DNA of 64,000 nucleotides from Ascoidea asiatica (Eukaryota; Ascomycota; Saccharomycetes; Ascoideales; Ascoideaceae). A program made the position numbers and the translations under genes. The notes beneath the pieces were generated by a model. The model was not told the origin of the DNA. It made no database searches and saw only the letters and a program-made list of their open reading frames with translations. This document shows, one piece after another, positions 50,051 through 60,410 of the stretch. Within the stretch, counting starts at the first letter, position 1, and each line of letters starts with the position of its first letter. The DNA lies in NCBI GenBank assembly GCA_001600695.1, contig BCKQ01000014.1:62001-126000 (forward strand). The letters are read 5' to 3'.

Positions 50051-50907
50051 TTATTTTCTTCTGAAAGAACAACCTTCAGTTAATCTTGCTTTACCACCTG
50101 TTGGTTGACATAAAACAGTTGTACAAGATTCACAAGCAACTGGAGTTTGAGCATGAGAGAATACAGTTGTAATATTTAAACAACCTGGACATTTAACATC
50201 CATAAAATATGATCTTGGAGCTTGTACTAAAGTCTTTAATTTATGTTTTTTAGCTTCTGAAGCTGGAGAAGGATGTAATAAATCGACAACTAAAACCTAT
50301 AATTAATAATGAAAAAAATTAGTTAGTATTTTTGAAATTCATTTAAAATAAGTTAAAATTTACTTTGAAAAAAAACTTAAAATTGAATAAATTTGATAAA
50401 ATGGAACATATTATATGATTATATAAATTTGAAAGAGACAGAAACTCGGAATAATGTTGAAATTTTATACATTAGGATAAGATAGAATTTGAAATCTCGA
50501 TACATTTGACTATAATTGATAATTCATACATTTTTCATTTAAAATAGTCAATAACTATGTATATGTTTATAAATTTTTAAAAATATTTCCAATGATTATA
50601 AAAAAATAGTAAAAAAAATTAGGACTATTCATATTAAGTCCAAATTGGTAGAAATTAAAAGTTGAAATTTTAGGTATTCTTTCAATCAATTCTTTTGTTT
50701 TTGAGAAAATAGTATATCATCTTCATATTGTTTATGTTTCCATTTTCATTTAAAATCTATGAACTATTAATCCTTTGATAAAATTTAAAATTTTTATTTG
50801 ACGATTATCAATTTATATTTGAATTTTGAGAAGTTTTTAAGACCCATTTTAAAATAAATTTATCAATCCATAAGAAATTTGGAGTATGAGGAACCTGTGC
50901 TTACCAT
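50051..50907 (-). CDS. RPS27: 40S ribosomal protein S27 (eS27), one intron
   Basis: Exon 1 is the ATG alone (50905-50907); exon 2 is 50051-50296. The product has 82 residues, as in S. cerevisiae. It reads [12 protein letters not shown] and continues with the zinc finger C-P-G-C and C-E-S-C, ending GCSFRRK. The 608-nt intron (50297-50904) has 5' splice site GTAAGC, branch point TACTAAC at 50322-50328 (minus strand) and 3' ATAG. An intron directly behind the start codon is also found in S. cerevisiae RPS27. Because exon 1 is three bases long, the gene is invisible to a plain frame search. Confidence 0.92.
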
Positions 50908-51199
50908 TTTGTATATATTATTATTACTATTATTATTGTATCTCTTTGATTATAGTTCTTTAGACTTATTATAATAATAAAGGTATTTAATCAATCAGAT
51001 TGTTTAATATCAAATAATAAAAATCTTAGAGTAAGAGCAGCAGCAGTAAAAGCTAGCTAGAATTGGTGTTCCCCATTGATTTGCAATTTGCGCTTTGCAA
51101 TTTCCACTTTCCACTGCTAGTTAAACAGTTAAACAAAAACACTTTCAAGGAATAATTTTCAGTCCCGTGACGGCGGAGAAAGGCCAAAGCAAAGCACGG

Positions 51200-51205
51200 C
51201 ACGTG
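51200..51205. promoter_or_regulatory. CACGTG (Cbf1-type) site, RPS27
   Basis: E-box core about 295 bp upstream of the RPS27 start; Cbf1 serves many ribosomal-protein genes in yeasts outside the Saccharomyces group. Confidence 0.4.
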
Positions 51206-51292
51206 AACTGATATTTTTCCATAGTGATCCGGAATGGAAACCGCGGATCTCTTGGTAAAGAAACAAGCAGCAGATTCAAATTGGCAGCAGAG

Positions 51293-51298
51293 CACGTG
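51293..51298. promoter_or_regulatory. Second CACGTG site, RPS27
   Basis: Inside GCACGTGC, about 390 bp upstream of the RPS27 start and 93 bp from the first site. Confidence 0.4.
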
Positions 51299-51699
51299 CA
51301 CACGCAGCAGTCACTCCTGTGATTTGGGTGTGTCACGTTTGTGCAAATAGGGCTCTTTCATGTAAACTGCAGGGCTCTTTTGCCGTACTTTGTCTTTCGG
51401 TGATATCACACTCAAAGATGGAAATGGAGAAAGAGAAAGAGAAAGAGAAACGTATCAACGAAGGCTTCAGAGTTGAGATTGAGTAATTTGTAGAAGACCC
51501 TTTTTTTATAATTTCCCAAATTGTAAATATCCTCAAAGGTAAATAAACACCTTTATTTCCAATTTTAATTGGCTTGTTTTGAAAATGGTAAATATTTTCT
51601 TTTTATTCACCATTTTTCATAGTATTTTTGCATTTAATTGAGATCAAGTAGGTGTGTATTTCCAAGTAATTACTATATAGTACGATTTAACGTGAAAAT

Positions 51700-51735
51700 A
51701 AAAATAAAAATAAAAATAAAAATAAAAATATAAAA
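51700..51735. repeat. AAAAT pentamer array
   Basis: Seven AAAAT/AAATA units in tandem with slight decay at the right end. Confidence 0.8.
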
Positions 51736-51816
51736 ATGAAAAGTAAAAAGATAGGAAGTGTAAAGTAAAATTGAAAATCACAAGAATTAAACAATAAATA
51801 TATATAGAATAACAAA

Positions 51817-51905
51817 AATTGATAAAAATTGATAAAAATTGATAAAAATTGATAAAAATTGAAAAAATTGATAAAAATTGATAAAAATTGAAAAAAATTG
51901 AAAAA
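51817..51905. repeat. ATTGATAAAAA tandem array
   Basis: About eight copies of an 11-base unit, some with GAAAAA instead of GATAAAAA. Minisatellite-like, in the GLC7 downstream region. Confidence 0.8.
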
Positions 51906-52630
51906 AATTGAAATAAAAGTTAAAATAAAACTAACAATGCTAGAAGTTATTTAAAAAATCAAAACACAAATAGAAAATTGATAAAATTGATAAATTTGAT
52001 AAATTTGATAAAATTTAATTGAAATTTAATTGAAATTTAATTAATTTTGATTAGATATACTGAAAAAAGTTTAAATATTGTGATTTTAAAATAAGATATT
52101 ATTTAAACTTGGAAAATGATTTATATATATATAATTGAGAAAAAGATAAGATAAATAAAAAAGATAATAAGAATTATTGAACAATAATTTATTGGAATAA
52201 ATTTAGTTAAAGAAAACTTGTTAAGGAAAACATGTTAAGGAAATAAAAAAGATAATATTTTTCATTATTTGATATATTTAAGAAAAATTATAAAATTAAT
52301 TAATCAATTGTAATTTCTCCAATAATTCAATTTGATTTATATCATTTATAGTTTAAATTAACAATTATATTTAGTTTATGATCATTAAACAATTAGGTGA
52401 TTTTGATTTTGATTTTAATTTAAATTAGATTTTGAATTTGATTTTTTTAAGGGATTTTGTTTTCTTTTTGTTTTTAACTTCTTCAACTTTCTTTAAGAAA
52501 AATATATATATATATAATGAATATATTGGAAATATATTAAATTTAATAAATAATTTAATAAATAATTTAATAAATAATTTAATAAATGATATAATAAATA
52601 TAATAGATATATTAGATATAATAAAGTTAC

Positions 52631-53836
52631 TTATTTTATACCTTTTTTATTTTTTCTTGGAGGAGTTAAAGCAGAATTATTATTATTACCTAATTTATTA
52701 TAAGTATACTGAGGTTTTTTTTCAGCAGGTTTTAAAATTTGAAAAGAACATAATAAACTATCATCAACAGACATCATTGCACCAGCATTATCAAATTCAC
52801 CACAATAATTTGGAGCAGAAAAAAGTGTAACTAATTGTCTTTTTGCAAAAAATTCATAACCATCTTCAACAACTTGATGAGCTCTACAAATTAAATCCAT
52901 ATCTTGTCTTTGTAAAAATCTTGAAACAACATCAGGACCAAAAGTAAAAGAAACACCTCTATCATTTTCACTCCAACCAGTTATATCTTTATCAGGATCA
53001 GACCAAAGTAAATCACATAATAAACCAACATCAGGAATATCAGTTGGTCTCATAACTCTTCTAATTTGTTCCATTGAATTTAAATCAGGAGATAAACCAC
53101 CATGCATTGTAAAAATTTTTTCATCTATAATTGCAGCAATTGGTAAACAATTAAAACAATCAGTAAAAGTTTTCCATAATTTAATATTATATCTTCTTTT
53201 ACATTCATCATAAAATCCATAAATTCTATTAATTGAAGCACATTCATGATTACCTCTTAAAATAAAAAAATTTTCAGGATATTTAATTTTATAAGCTAAT
53301 AATAAACAAATTGTTTCTAAAGATTGTTTACCTCTATCAACATAATCACCTAAGAATAAATAATTTGCTTCAGGTGGAAAACCACCATATTCAAAAAGTC
53401 GCAATAAATCATAATATTGACCATGAATATCACCACAAATCTTTAATAATAATAATAATAAAAAAATAATAAATAAAAAGTTAGTAAATGGAAATCTCTA
53501 GTTAGTTATAATTATATGGTTATATAGTTATACAGTATATATAAACATTTGATATATGAATATATAAGCGCTGAAAGATATAAATATAAATATAAATATA
53601 AATATAAATATAAATATAAATATAAATATAATAAATGATATAGAATGAATACATACTTTAATTGGAGCTTCTAATTCTAGAAGAATTGGTTGTTGAATAA
53701 AGATTTCTCTTGCTTTAGTACAAAGATATCTAATTTCTTCTTCAGATAAATTTACTTGTTTACCAGGTCTTGAACCTCTAACTTCTAATAATCTATCAAC
53801 AATAGAATCCACATCAGGTTCTTTTTGTTCTGCCAT
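52631..53836 (-). CDS. GLC7: Protein phosphatase 1 catalytic subunit Glc7, one intron
   Basis: Exons 53657-53836 (60 codons) and 52631-53440 give 329 residues. Exon 1 ends ...LEAPIK and exon 2 resumes with [13 protein letters not shown]. Metal ligands of the PP1 core are present: GDIHG (Asp64, His66), GDYVDRG, RGNHE, plus the downstream His residues in MHGG and CRAHQ. The 216-nt intron has GTATGT, TACTAAC at 53480-53486 (minus) and a 3' end reading AAAG. S. cerevisiae GLC7 also has its intron near this codon. Glc7 acts in glycogen metabolism, mitosis and Mig1/Snf1 signalling. The C-terminal tail (about 300-329) is longer than in S. cerevisiae (312 residues), ending in [11 protein letters not shown] with the Thr-Pro-Pro of PP1 tails. 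Confidence 0.95.
53577..53632. repeat. ATAAAT hexamer array in GLC7 intron
   Basis: About nine tandem copies of the hexamer, close to the 5' splice site of the GLC7 intron, so the intron length may vary between strains. Confidence 0.85.
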
Positions 53837-53875
53837 TTTGATATTTATTAATACTTGAAGGGATATAAGGTATGA

Positions 53876-53922
53876 GATATATGATATATGATATATGATA
53901 TATGATATATGATATATGATAT
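53876..53922. repeat. GATATAT 7-base tandem array
   Basis: About six copies of GATATAT, 40-85 bp upstream of the GLC7 start codon. Confidence 0.85.
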
Positions 53923-54308
53923 AAGTTATAGGTTATGAATGAAATGGAATAATATATTACAAATTTTTATTTCTTATGTATTACCTGGATATATGATTAA
54001 GGGAGGTATAAATAAACAAGTAAATAAGTAGGTAAGTAAAAAAAAGCTCTAATTTAAAATTTTACTTATTTACAGAATGATTTATGGGAAATATATCAAA
54101 TTATTAAATGAATATGATTCTGATTGTGATTATAAAGGTGATTATAAAGGTGATCAAAGTGATATATTTGATGTATTGATATTAATATTGATATTGATAT
54201 ATTTGAGTTGTTTGATAAATGATAGATGATAAAAGATATATTGAGATGGATTGGATAAACAAAAGAATAATTACCTATAACTCTTAGTTAATAGACACAC
54301 TACACACC

Positions 54309-54354
54309 GTAGCAGTAGTAGTAGCAGTAGCAGTAGTAGTAGTAGTAGTAGAAG
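54309..54354. repeat. TAG/CAG trinucleotide run
   Basis: About 15 units of GTA/GCA phase at the edge of the GC island; intergenic. Confidence 0.8.
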
Positions 54355-54545
54355 AAGTGTTCCACGCACGAGTCAGTTCTGGCGGTAAGCACCAAACTCA
54401 CTGCTGTTTCGTGTGTTCATTTCATTTCATTTCATCTCATTTCATTTCTGTTTCTTGTTCTTGTTCTGCCCGCCCCCCCGGCGCCACGGAGCCTGTCCAC
54501 GGCAGGCTTACTAATTCGGATTGTTTTTATTTCTACAGCCACAGC

Positions 54546-54551
54546 CACGTG
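54546..54551. promoter_or_regulatory. CACGTG (Cbf1-type) site
   Basis: CACGTGAC matches the Cbf1 consensus RTCACRTG in reverse. It lies in the GC island between GLC7 and the small frame at 54760. Confidence 0.4.
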
Positions 54552-54759
54552 ACATGCCATGCGCCAGCTTTGTGGGTTTTGTGGGTTTTGTTCCTAGATT
54601 GCTCTTGAGCTAGCAATATATAAAAAACCCTTTTTTAAAGCTATTTAAGTTAAATTTGATAATTTAATTCAATTTTTATTTATTCAAATAAAAACATAAA
54701 ACATAAAACATAAAACATAAAGTATATTAAATAATAAAAGTAAATAATAGTATAAAACA

Positions 54760-55122
54760 ATGGAAGATAAAAGCTGTGATATTATCATACCAATAATAAT
54801 CGTTACTACTTTATTATCATGTTTTAAAACACTACTTTCTATGGTGGCATATTCTGAAGCATATACAATATCAGCTGAAGATATGTCAAATGTTATAAAA
54901 CAAATATTTTTTTTTATTAGTATATTTCATTATGAACCAATTTTATTAATATCCCATTTGATAATTTCACTTTTAATCTATATTATAATTTTATTAATTT
55001 ATAAAAAACAACTATTCATAAATTTTTTTAATAATAAAGGTATATTCTACAATATCCAGAATTGTGGTCTCGATTCTTTTGTACCTTTTTCTGCTGCACC
55101 AGCGTCAGAGTGCAGCAACTAA
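54760..55122 (+). CDS. Hypothetical small membrane protein (120 residues)
   Basis: A frame from ATG with two or three hydrophobic stretches (about 8-28, 48-62 and 63-82) and a polar C-terminus. The first 95 residues have a mixed composition that could be genuine. The last 25 overlap the start of the GC-richer SAM50 promoter. No family is recognised, and nothing nearby hints at its role. It could also be chance reading in spacer DNA. Confidence 0.3.
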   Translation: MEDKSCDIIIPIIIVTTLLSCFKTLLSMVAYSEAYTISAEDMSNVIKQIFFFISIFHYEPILLISHLIISLLIYIIILLIYKKQLFINFFNNKGIFYNIQNCGLDSFVPFSAAPASECSN

Positions 55123-55440
55123 CAGAACAGGACCTGTATATGCATTAATACACAGTAATTTGCAGATGTTTGGTTTTTCTCAATTTTTTTTACTTCCGGT
55201 GGTAAATTGCACGTGTGTCAGCTTTTCAACTATGTAAATTTCTGACCGGATGTTTCTCTTGGTTTTATTACCCTTTTTGACTCTGCTCTTTTTAAACCAA
55301 TAAAGTAACTTTATTGAAATATTTCAATTCAATTCAATTCACTTTAATCATTAATCATTAATCATTAATCATTAATCATTAATAATTATAATAACAATAA
55401 CAATAACAATTATAATAATAGTAAAGGTAAACTTATTAAA
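55123..55440. promoter_or_regulatory. SAM50 promoter
   Basis: About 320 bases with a CACGTG at 55210-55215, a TTTTTAAACC stretch, and a CATTAAT 7-base repeat (five copies, 55348-55383) followed by AACAAT repeats just before the SAM50 start. Confidence 0.5.
55210..55215. promoter_or_regulatory. CACGTG site upstream of SAM50
   Basis: E-box core 226 bp from the SAM50 start. Confidence 0.35.
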
Positions 55441-56652
55441 ATGTCATTGGATATAGGTTCAAATAATGAACAATCATCAAATGATTTTTATAAAAATTTT
55501 GAAAATCTTTCATCAAATAATAACAATATTAAAAATAATTTTGATTTAAATTTAAATTTAAATTCAAATTTAAATTCAAATGAAAAAAAATTTAAAAAAG
55601 AAATTTTAGATTTAAAAAATAATGAAATTCAATTAATTAAAAATCAACAATTAATTTCAATTAATGAACTTTTAATTAAAAATTCTTTAAAACCAGTAAA
55701 AATTAATGATATAAAAATTATTGGTATAAAAAATTATTTTAGAAAAAATTTTATTAAAAATCAATTAAATCCTATAATTTTAAATAATAAAAATAATAAC
55801 CAAAGAAATATTGGTAATGTAATATTACCTTATAATTTATCTAATTTCTTAAATGATATTGATGAAGTTAATAATAATTTCATAAATTCAAATTCTATAA
55901 AAGATATTAATGTTACAATTAATACTATTAACAATAATAATGATAATAATAATAATAATAATTATAATGATACTTTAATTTTACAACCAATATTTAAAAT
56001 AACTCCTGCAAATAAAATTATTGCTTCAACTGGTACTCAATTTGGTGATGGTGAAGCAAATGGGTTTTTAAATTTTCAATTTAAAAATTTTTTAAAAGGT
56101 TCTGAAAATTTATCATTTCAAGCTTCAACAAGTACAAATTCAAAATCTTCTTATCTTTTAAATTTAACTTTTCCAATTTTAAATAATTTAAATTATAAAT
56201 TAGAAAATTTAATTTTTTTAAATTCAAAAAATTTACAATATATTTCTCATAATCAAATTATTAAAGGTATTTCAAATAAATTAATTTTAAATGATTTAAA
56301 TAATTTAAAAAATTTTAAAAATTTTAAATCTGAATTTATTTTCTTAAATTTCTTAAGATCAATTTCAAATATTAATCAATCAACAATTTCAAATTATATT
56401 TTATCAAATTCATTTAATAATTTTAATTCTTCTTTAATTTATAATATTCAATATGATTCAAGAAATGATAAAATTTTACCAATTTTTGGAAAATTTTTTA
56501 AATTTCAATTTGAATTTTCAAATATTTTTAATTCAAATAATCCTTTTATAAATAAATTTATTAAAAATAATTTTCAATCAATTTTTTCTTATAAATTAAA
56601 TAATTTTTCATTTTTAAATTTCTCTTTTAATACTGGCTTTTTAAAATCTCTA

Positions 56653-56704
<52 letters not shown>

Positions 56705-57213
56705 GCAATTCTCAAAATAATTTTATGGATAATTTTAATATTGGTGGTCCAACTGATATTAGAGGATTTTCATTTAATGGAATTGGTCCAATTTCTCCAA
56801 CATTGAATTTAAATCCAAATCCAAATCTAAACTTAAATTCAAATAATGATTTCGTTAAAAATATTCATAAAAATGGTGATAGAATTGGTGGAAATTTTTA
56901 TTATACAACAGGTTTAAGTTTATTTACAATTATACCAAAATATTCAAATAATTTAAATTCACCTTTTAAATTTCATACTTTTTTAAATTGTGGTAAATTA
57001 TTATCAATTGATAATATAAATTTCACAAATTTAAATAATAAAAATAATATTTTAAATATTATTAAAAATCCAAATATTGGTACTGGTTTTGGAATATTAT
57101 TTAAACATCCTTCAGTGAGAATTGAATTGAATTTTGTTTTACCAATTGCTGCAAATAGATCTGATTCTGTTCGTAAAGGTTTGCAATTTGGTTTTGGTTT
57201 CTCATTTCTTTAA
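55441..57213 (+). CDS. SAM50: Mitochondrial outer-membrane beta-barrel assembly protein Sam50
   Basis: 590 residues against 484 in S. cerevisiae. Sam50 is the Omp85-family core of the SAM complex and inserts beta-barrel proteins such as Tom40 and porin. A single POTRA-like region (about 70-180) is followed by a 16-strand barrel starting near 190 (IIASTGTQFGDGEANGFLNF). The family's L6 loop motif is visible as NIGGPTDIRGFSFNGIGP (near 435-452), and the C-terminus ends with the beta signal (SVRKGLQFGFGFSFL). Poly-Asn inserts lie in the POTRA (about 160-178) and, with 18 Asn in a row, in the loop just before the L6 motif (about 405-425). Confidence 0.88.
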
Positions 57214-57669
57214 TCATCATCATTATTTCATTCATTATTTCATTCATTCTTTTATTCATTCATACTTCTCTTTAATCTTTTAATCACTCTTTTATTCACC
57301 TTTTATCTTCAATTGTATATATATTCACTGTATAAATATCTTCTAATAAATCCTCTGCATTCTCTTTCATCGTCATCTTCTTCATTGTCTTCTTCTTTAT
57401 CTTCTTCTCTTCATTGTCTTCTTCTTTATCTTCTTCTCTTCTTTATCTTCTCATCATTATCTTTCATCTCTTCTCATTGCCATTGTTATTTATTATACGT
57501 GTTTGTCACCGTACTAAATTTTCACTGCAGTCTCGGAGTTTCTGAACCAGTCACAAAAAAGGAGAAAAAGAAAAGTAAACAACAAACTATTATTTATCTT
57601 TAATCAATATCAATATCTTTAATCAATATAATATTCATATATAATCAACCAAAGAAATAGATATTTTAA
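57214..57669. promoter_or_regulatory. SAM50 3' region and VFA1 promoter
   Basis: CATTCATTATTT repeats near the SAM50 stop, then a CT-rich array (TCTTCTTC units, 57360-57470) and a small GC-richer segment at 57495-57570. The frame 57313-57603 is a Ser/Leu-rich by-product. Confidence 0.55.
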
Positions 57670-58329
57670 ATGAATAAGGATAAAGATACAGTAAAAGATA
57701 ATCAAATTCCATTTGAGAATAATTTTAGATTAAGAAAAGTTGCAGATATTGATTCAAAATCTTGTTTTATATGTTATAAACCAAGTAATTATGTTTTAGT
57801 TTCTTTAAATAATTTAGATTTTTTTTATATTTGTTTTAATCATTTATCAGATAATAATTTTTCAAATCCAATTTATAATGATGATTATTTTAATTTAAAT
57901 AATCAATTACAAAAAAATAAAGATCGTATAAAAATTTTAAATTTTAAAATTAAAGATAAACAAAGATATGGTACTTGGGATAAAATAATAAATTTTAATA
58001 AAAAAAAAGAAGATAATGATAAAAAGAGTGATAAAAAAAGTGATAAAAAGAGTGATAAGAATGATGAGGAAATAATAATAAACGATAATAAAAAAAGTGT
58101 AGAAATTTTAGAAAAAGAATTAAATAATTTACAAAAAGAAGTAATAGAAATTGAAGAAAAATTAATTGAAATTAAAAAAAATTTAAAATTTTATAAATTA
58201 ACTATTGATTTTTATAAAATTAGATTAAATCAATATTTTAAAAAAATTAAAGCTAAAAAAGATAGAGAAATTTATTTAAATAAATTAAGTAATTTACCTT
58301 CATTACCAGATAATTTACCATCAATTTAA
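57670..58329 (+). CDS. VFA1: Vps4-associated protein Vfa1
   Basis: 219 residues. Vfa1 binds the ESCRT ATPase Vps4 and stimulates it at endosomes. The N-terminal domain has the family block NFRLRKVADIDSKSCFICYKPS and then DFFYICFNHLSD, with cysteines in a zinc-binding-like C-x2-C arrangement. The middle has KQRYGTWDKI. An Asp/Lys-rich insert with tandem KKSD units (about 118-132) leads to a coiled coil (about 140-205). The C-terminus LPSLPDNLPSI carries the Leu/Pro motif that in S. cerevisiae contacts the Vps4 MIT domain. In S. cerevisiae VFA1 and GLC7 lie within a few genes of each other. Confidence 0.87.
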   Translation: MNKDKDTVKDNQIPFENNFRLRKVADIDSKSCFICYKPSNYVLVSLNNLDFFYICFNHLSDNNFSNPIYNDDYFNLNNQLQKNKDRIKILNFKIKDKQRYGTWDKIINFNKKKEDNDKKSDKKSDKKSDKNDEEIIINDNKKSVEILEKELNNLQKEVIEIEEKLIEIKKNLKFYKLTIDFYKIRLNQYFKKIKAKKDREIYLNKLSNLPSLPDNLPSI

Positions 58330-58353
58330 TATATTATACTATACTATATATAA

Positions 58354-59337
58354 TTAATTAACAGATCTTTCATCTAACCAATTTTCCCAATGTTCAATAT
58401 CATTTTTAAATAAACTACCAGTATAAAAATCCATATTACCTTCTAATTGATCAAAAGAAAATTTTTCAGAAATATTTGTAAATTCTATATCTAAATTATC
58501 ATCATCATCATTATCATTTAAATTAAAATTATTTAAATTATTATTATTACTATTATTATTATTTCCATTATTATTATTATTATCATTATTACCTAAATTA
58601 AATCTTTCATCATTTTCAATTGAAGTTAATGGATTTGATAAATTTTTAATATAATTACTTTTTAATAAATTAAATTGATTTTCAAAAAATTTTTTAAAAT
58701 AAAAAATTGGTTTTGAACCAAAAATTTCAGATTTATTTAAAGCAAATAAAATATCTATACCATTTGGATTATATTTTTCAGTTTGTAAGATTAAATTAAA
58801 TAAATCTTTTGAAATTGAAATTAATTCATTATTATCAGAAATATTTGAATCAATTAAAAAAATTATACCTTTAATATTAAGATAATTTTTTAAAATTTTT
58901 GGTATTAAATTTAATGAAATTTTTTTATTACCAGGAATATCTAATAAAATATGAGTTTTTTTAAAACCTCCAGATAATGGAGCTTTAAATTTATTATTTA
59001 TATTAAAAGTTGTTGAAGTTACAGTTGAAACTGGTAAATATGATTCTTTTTCATTATCATTATCATTATCATTATTTTTAGATTCATTTATTAAAGATTT
59101 TTTAGTTAAATAATAAAATAAAGTTGATTTACCAGAATTTGAAGGACCAATAATTAAAAAAGTAGGTACATGATTTCTTTTAATTGAATCATTTGTTAAT
59201 AAATGAGCAGGAGTAACTGAATAACTTCTCATGAATATTAAAAATATTGCAATTGAAAATAATCCTAAAATAATTGATAATATAATAATATGATTACTAT
59301 TTACCACATTTTTCAGTTGATTTACTAATTGATCCAT
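58354..59337 (-). CDS. SRP102: Signal recognition particle receptor beta subunit Srp102
   Basis: 327 residues (S. cerevisiae 244). Srp102 anchors the SRP receptor alpha subunit Srp101 to the ER membrane. A membrane span lies at about 17-36. The GTPase domain has the P-loop GPSNSGKST at 64-72, the DIPG G3 motif at 133-136 and NKSE near 199-202. TVTSTTF marks the switch I region. The extra length is an Asn/Asp-rich insert (about 250-290) before the conserved C-terminus GSLFKNDIEHWENWLDE. Convergent with VFA1, only 24 bp apart. Confidence 0.9.
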   Translation of the reverse strand: MDQLVNQLKNVVNSNHIIILSIILGLFSIAIFLIFMRSYSVTPAHLLTNDSIKRNHVPTFLIIGPSNSGKSTLFYYLTKKSLINESKNNDNDNDNEKESYLPVSTVTSTTFNINNKFKAPLSGGFKKTHILLDIPGNKKISLNLIPKILKNYLNIKGIIFLIDSNISDNNELISISKDLFNLILQTEKYNPNGIDILFALNKSEIFGSKPIFYFKKFFENQFNLLKSNYIKNLSNPLTSIENDERFNLGNNDNNNNNGNNNNSNNNNLNNFNLNDNDDDDNLDIEFTNISEKFSFDQLEGNMDFYTGSLFKNDIEHWENWLDERSVN

Positions 59338-60410
59338 TTTTATTGAAATTGATTATATTTTTATCTATTAAAAAGACTATGATTACTTTTAAATTACTTT
59401 GCTAATAAATGAATCAAAGCACACTTATAAACACCCAATGCTAACTTCAAAATCATTCAAATATTCAATCATTGTTGGTTATTCTCAGTGGAATACTCGA
59501 CTTCTTCACCACCATCAGACCTCAAACCTCAAAATTCAACAATTCTTGAAAAAACATCCAACTCAAAATCAGACGCAGCCCAATCGGGTAATTCCCAGCC
59601 ACTGAACAATAATTTCACTTGCCACAAACAAGGCGTATTTCAAAATGCAGTTCCATGCCTGCATCCGTCAGTTGATGTTTTCATGCACTTCCTCGCATAT
59701 TTCTACATTGCACCCACTGCTCTGGTCCTTAATTATTGTTAGCATTACTCAAAATAAGTTAGTAAAAACTACGTATGTTTGAAATTTATGTAAAAAAAAT
59801 TCTATTATAACAACACCAAAAGTCAAAATTAATTGAAAAAAACAAAAGGAAATAACAAAAGCAAAATATTAATTTAAAATAAAAAAAATTAATTGAGTAA
59901 CAAACAATAGTAAAATCAGTTTTTTTTTTTTTTTATAAAATAATTAATTTTGAGATTTTTTATAAAAGAATGAAAAAATGAATGTTAAAAAATGAAAAAA
60001 AGAATAAAAAAAATTGGATGATGAAAATGAAAATTTCAAAATTTTGAAAATTAAAATTGTTCTTAAAAATCTCAAAATAAATTTATAAATTTGTATATAA
60101 AAAAAAAAAATGAAATATAAATACTTGTTTAAATATAATAAAAAATTGATTAATAAATAAGTTAATAAGTTAATAAGTTAATAAGTTAATAAATAGATAA
60201 ATAAATGAATAAATAGTAAAAAAAAAGGGTAATGTAAAATTTTTATGTAGAGAAGTCAAAAAAAATAAAAAAATAAAAAGAAATCTTAAACAATTTAACA
60301 ATTTAACAATTTAACAAAGAGAGAATGATAAGAAACGAATTGAAATATTAATTAAATGAATTAAATATAAAACATAATTAAAAATGTATGATTAAAATGA
60401 CAAAAATGAT
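59338..60410. promoter_or_regulatory. SRP102 promoter and SAK1 3' region
   Basis: A GC-richer island at 59480-59740 contains a Reb1-like CGGGTAA at 59585-59591. The rest (59790-60410) is very AT-rich, with AATAAGTT repeats at 60150-60186 and CAATTTAA repeats at 60291-60316. Frames 59399-59742 are island by-products. No other gene seen. Confidence 0.5.
59585..59591. promoter_or_regulatory. Reb1-like site CGGGTAA upstream of SRP102
   Basis: The third Reb1-type core of the window, about 250 bp upstream of the SRP102 start. Confidence 0.45.

Larger units (their letters stand above)
50908..52630. promoter_or_regulatory. RPS27 promoter island and GLC7 3' region
   Basis: A GC island at about 51040-51420 upstream of RPS27 has two CACGTG sites (51200-51205, 51293-51298). 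A (GAAAGA)n stretch lies near 51424-51450. Next come an AAAAT pentamer array (51700-51735) and an ATTGATAAAAA array (51817-51905). Frames at 51053-51536 are island by-products. The GLC7 side (52430-52630) has AATAATTTAAT repeats. No additional gene or RNA was recognised in 1.7 kb. Confidence 0.5.
53837..54759. promoter_or_regulatory. GLC7 promoter region with GC island
   Basis: The leader side has a 7-base GATATAT array (53876-53922). Then AT-rich DNA, a TAG/CAG trinucleotide run (54309-54354), and a GC island (54355-54610) including GCCCGCCCCCCCGGCGCC at 54468-54485 and a CACGTG at 54546-54551. CATAAAA repeats (54691-54720) lie before the next frame. The frame 54357-54608 is a by-product. 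Confidence 0.5.

Noticed and set aside
51053-51536. Three minus-strand frames near RPS27
   Set aside because: They overlap each other within the RPS27 promoter island and show no conserved features.
52432-52830. 132-codon plus-strand frame
   Set aside because: It reads AT repeats and then the antisense of the GLC7 3' end.
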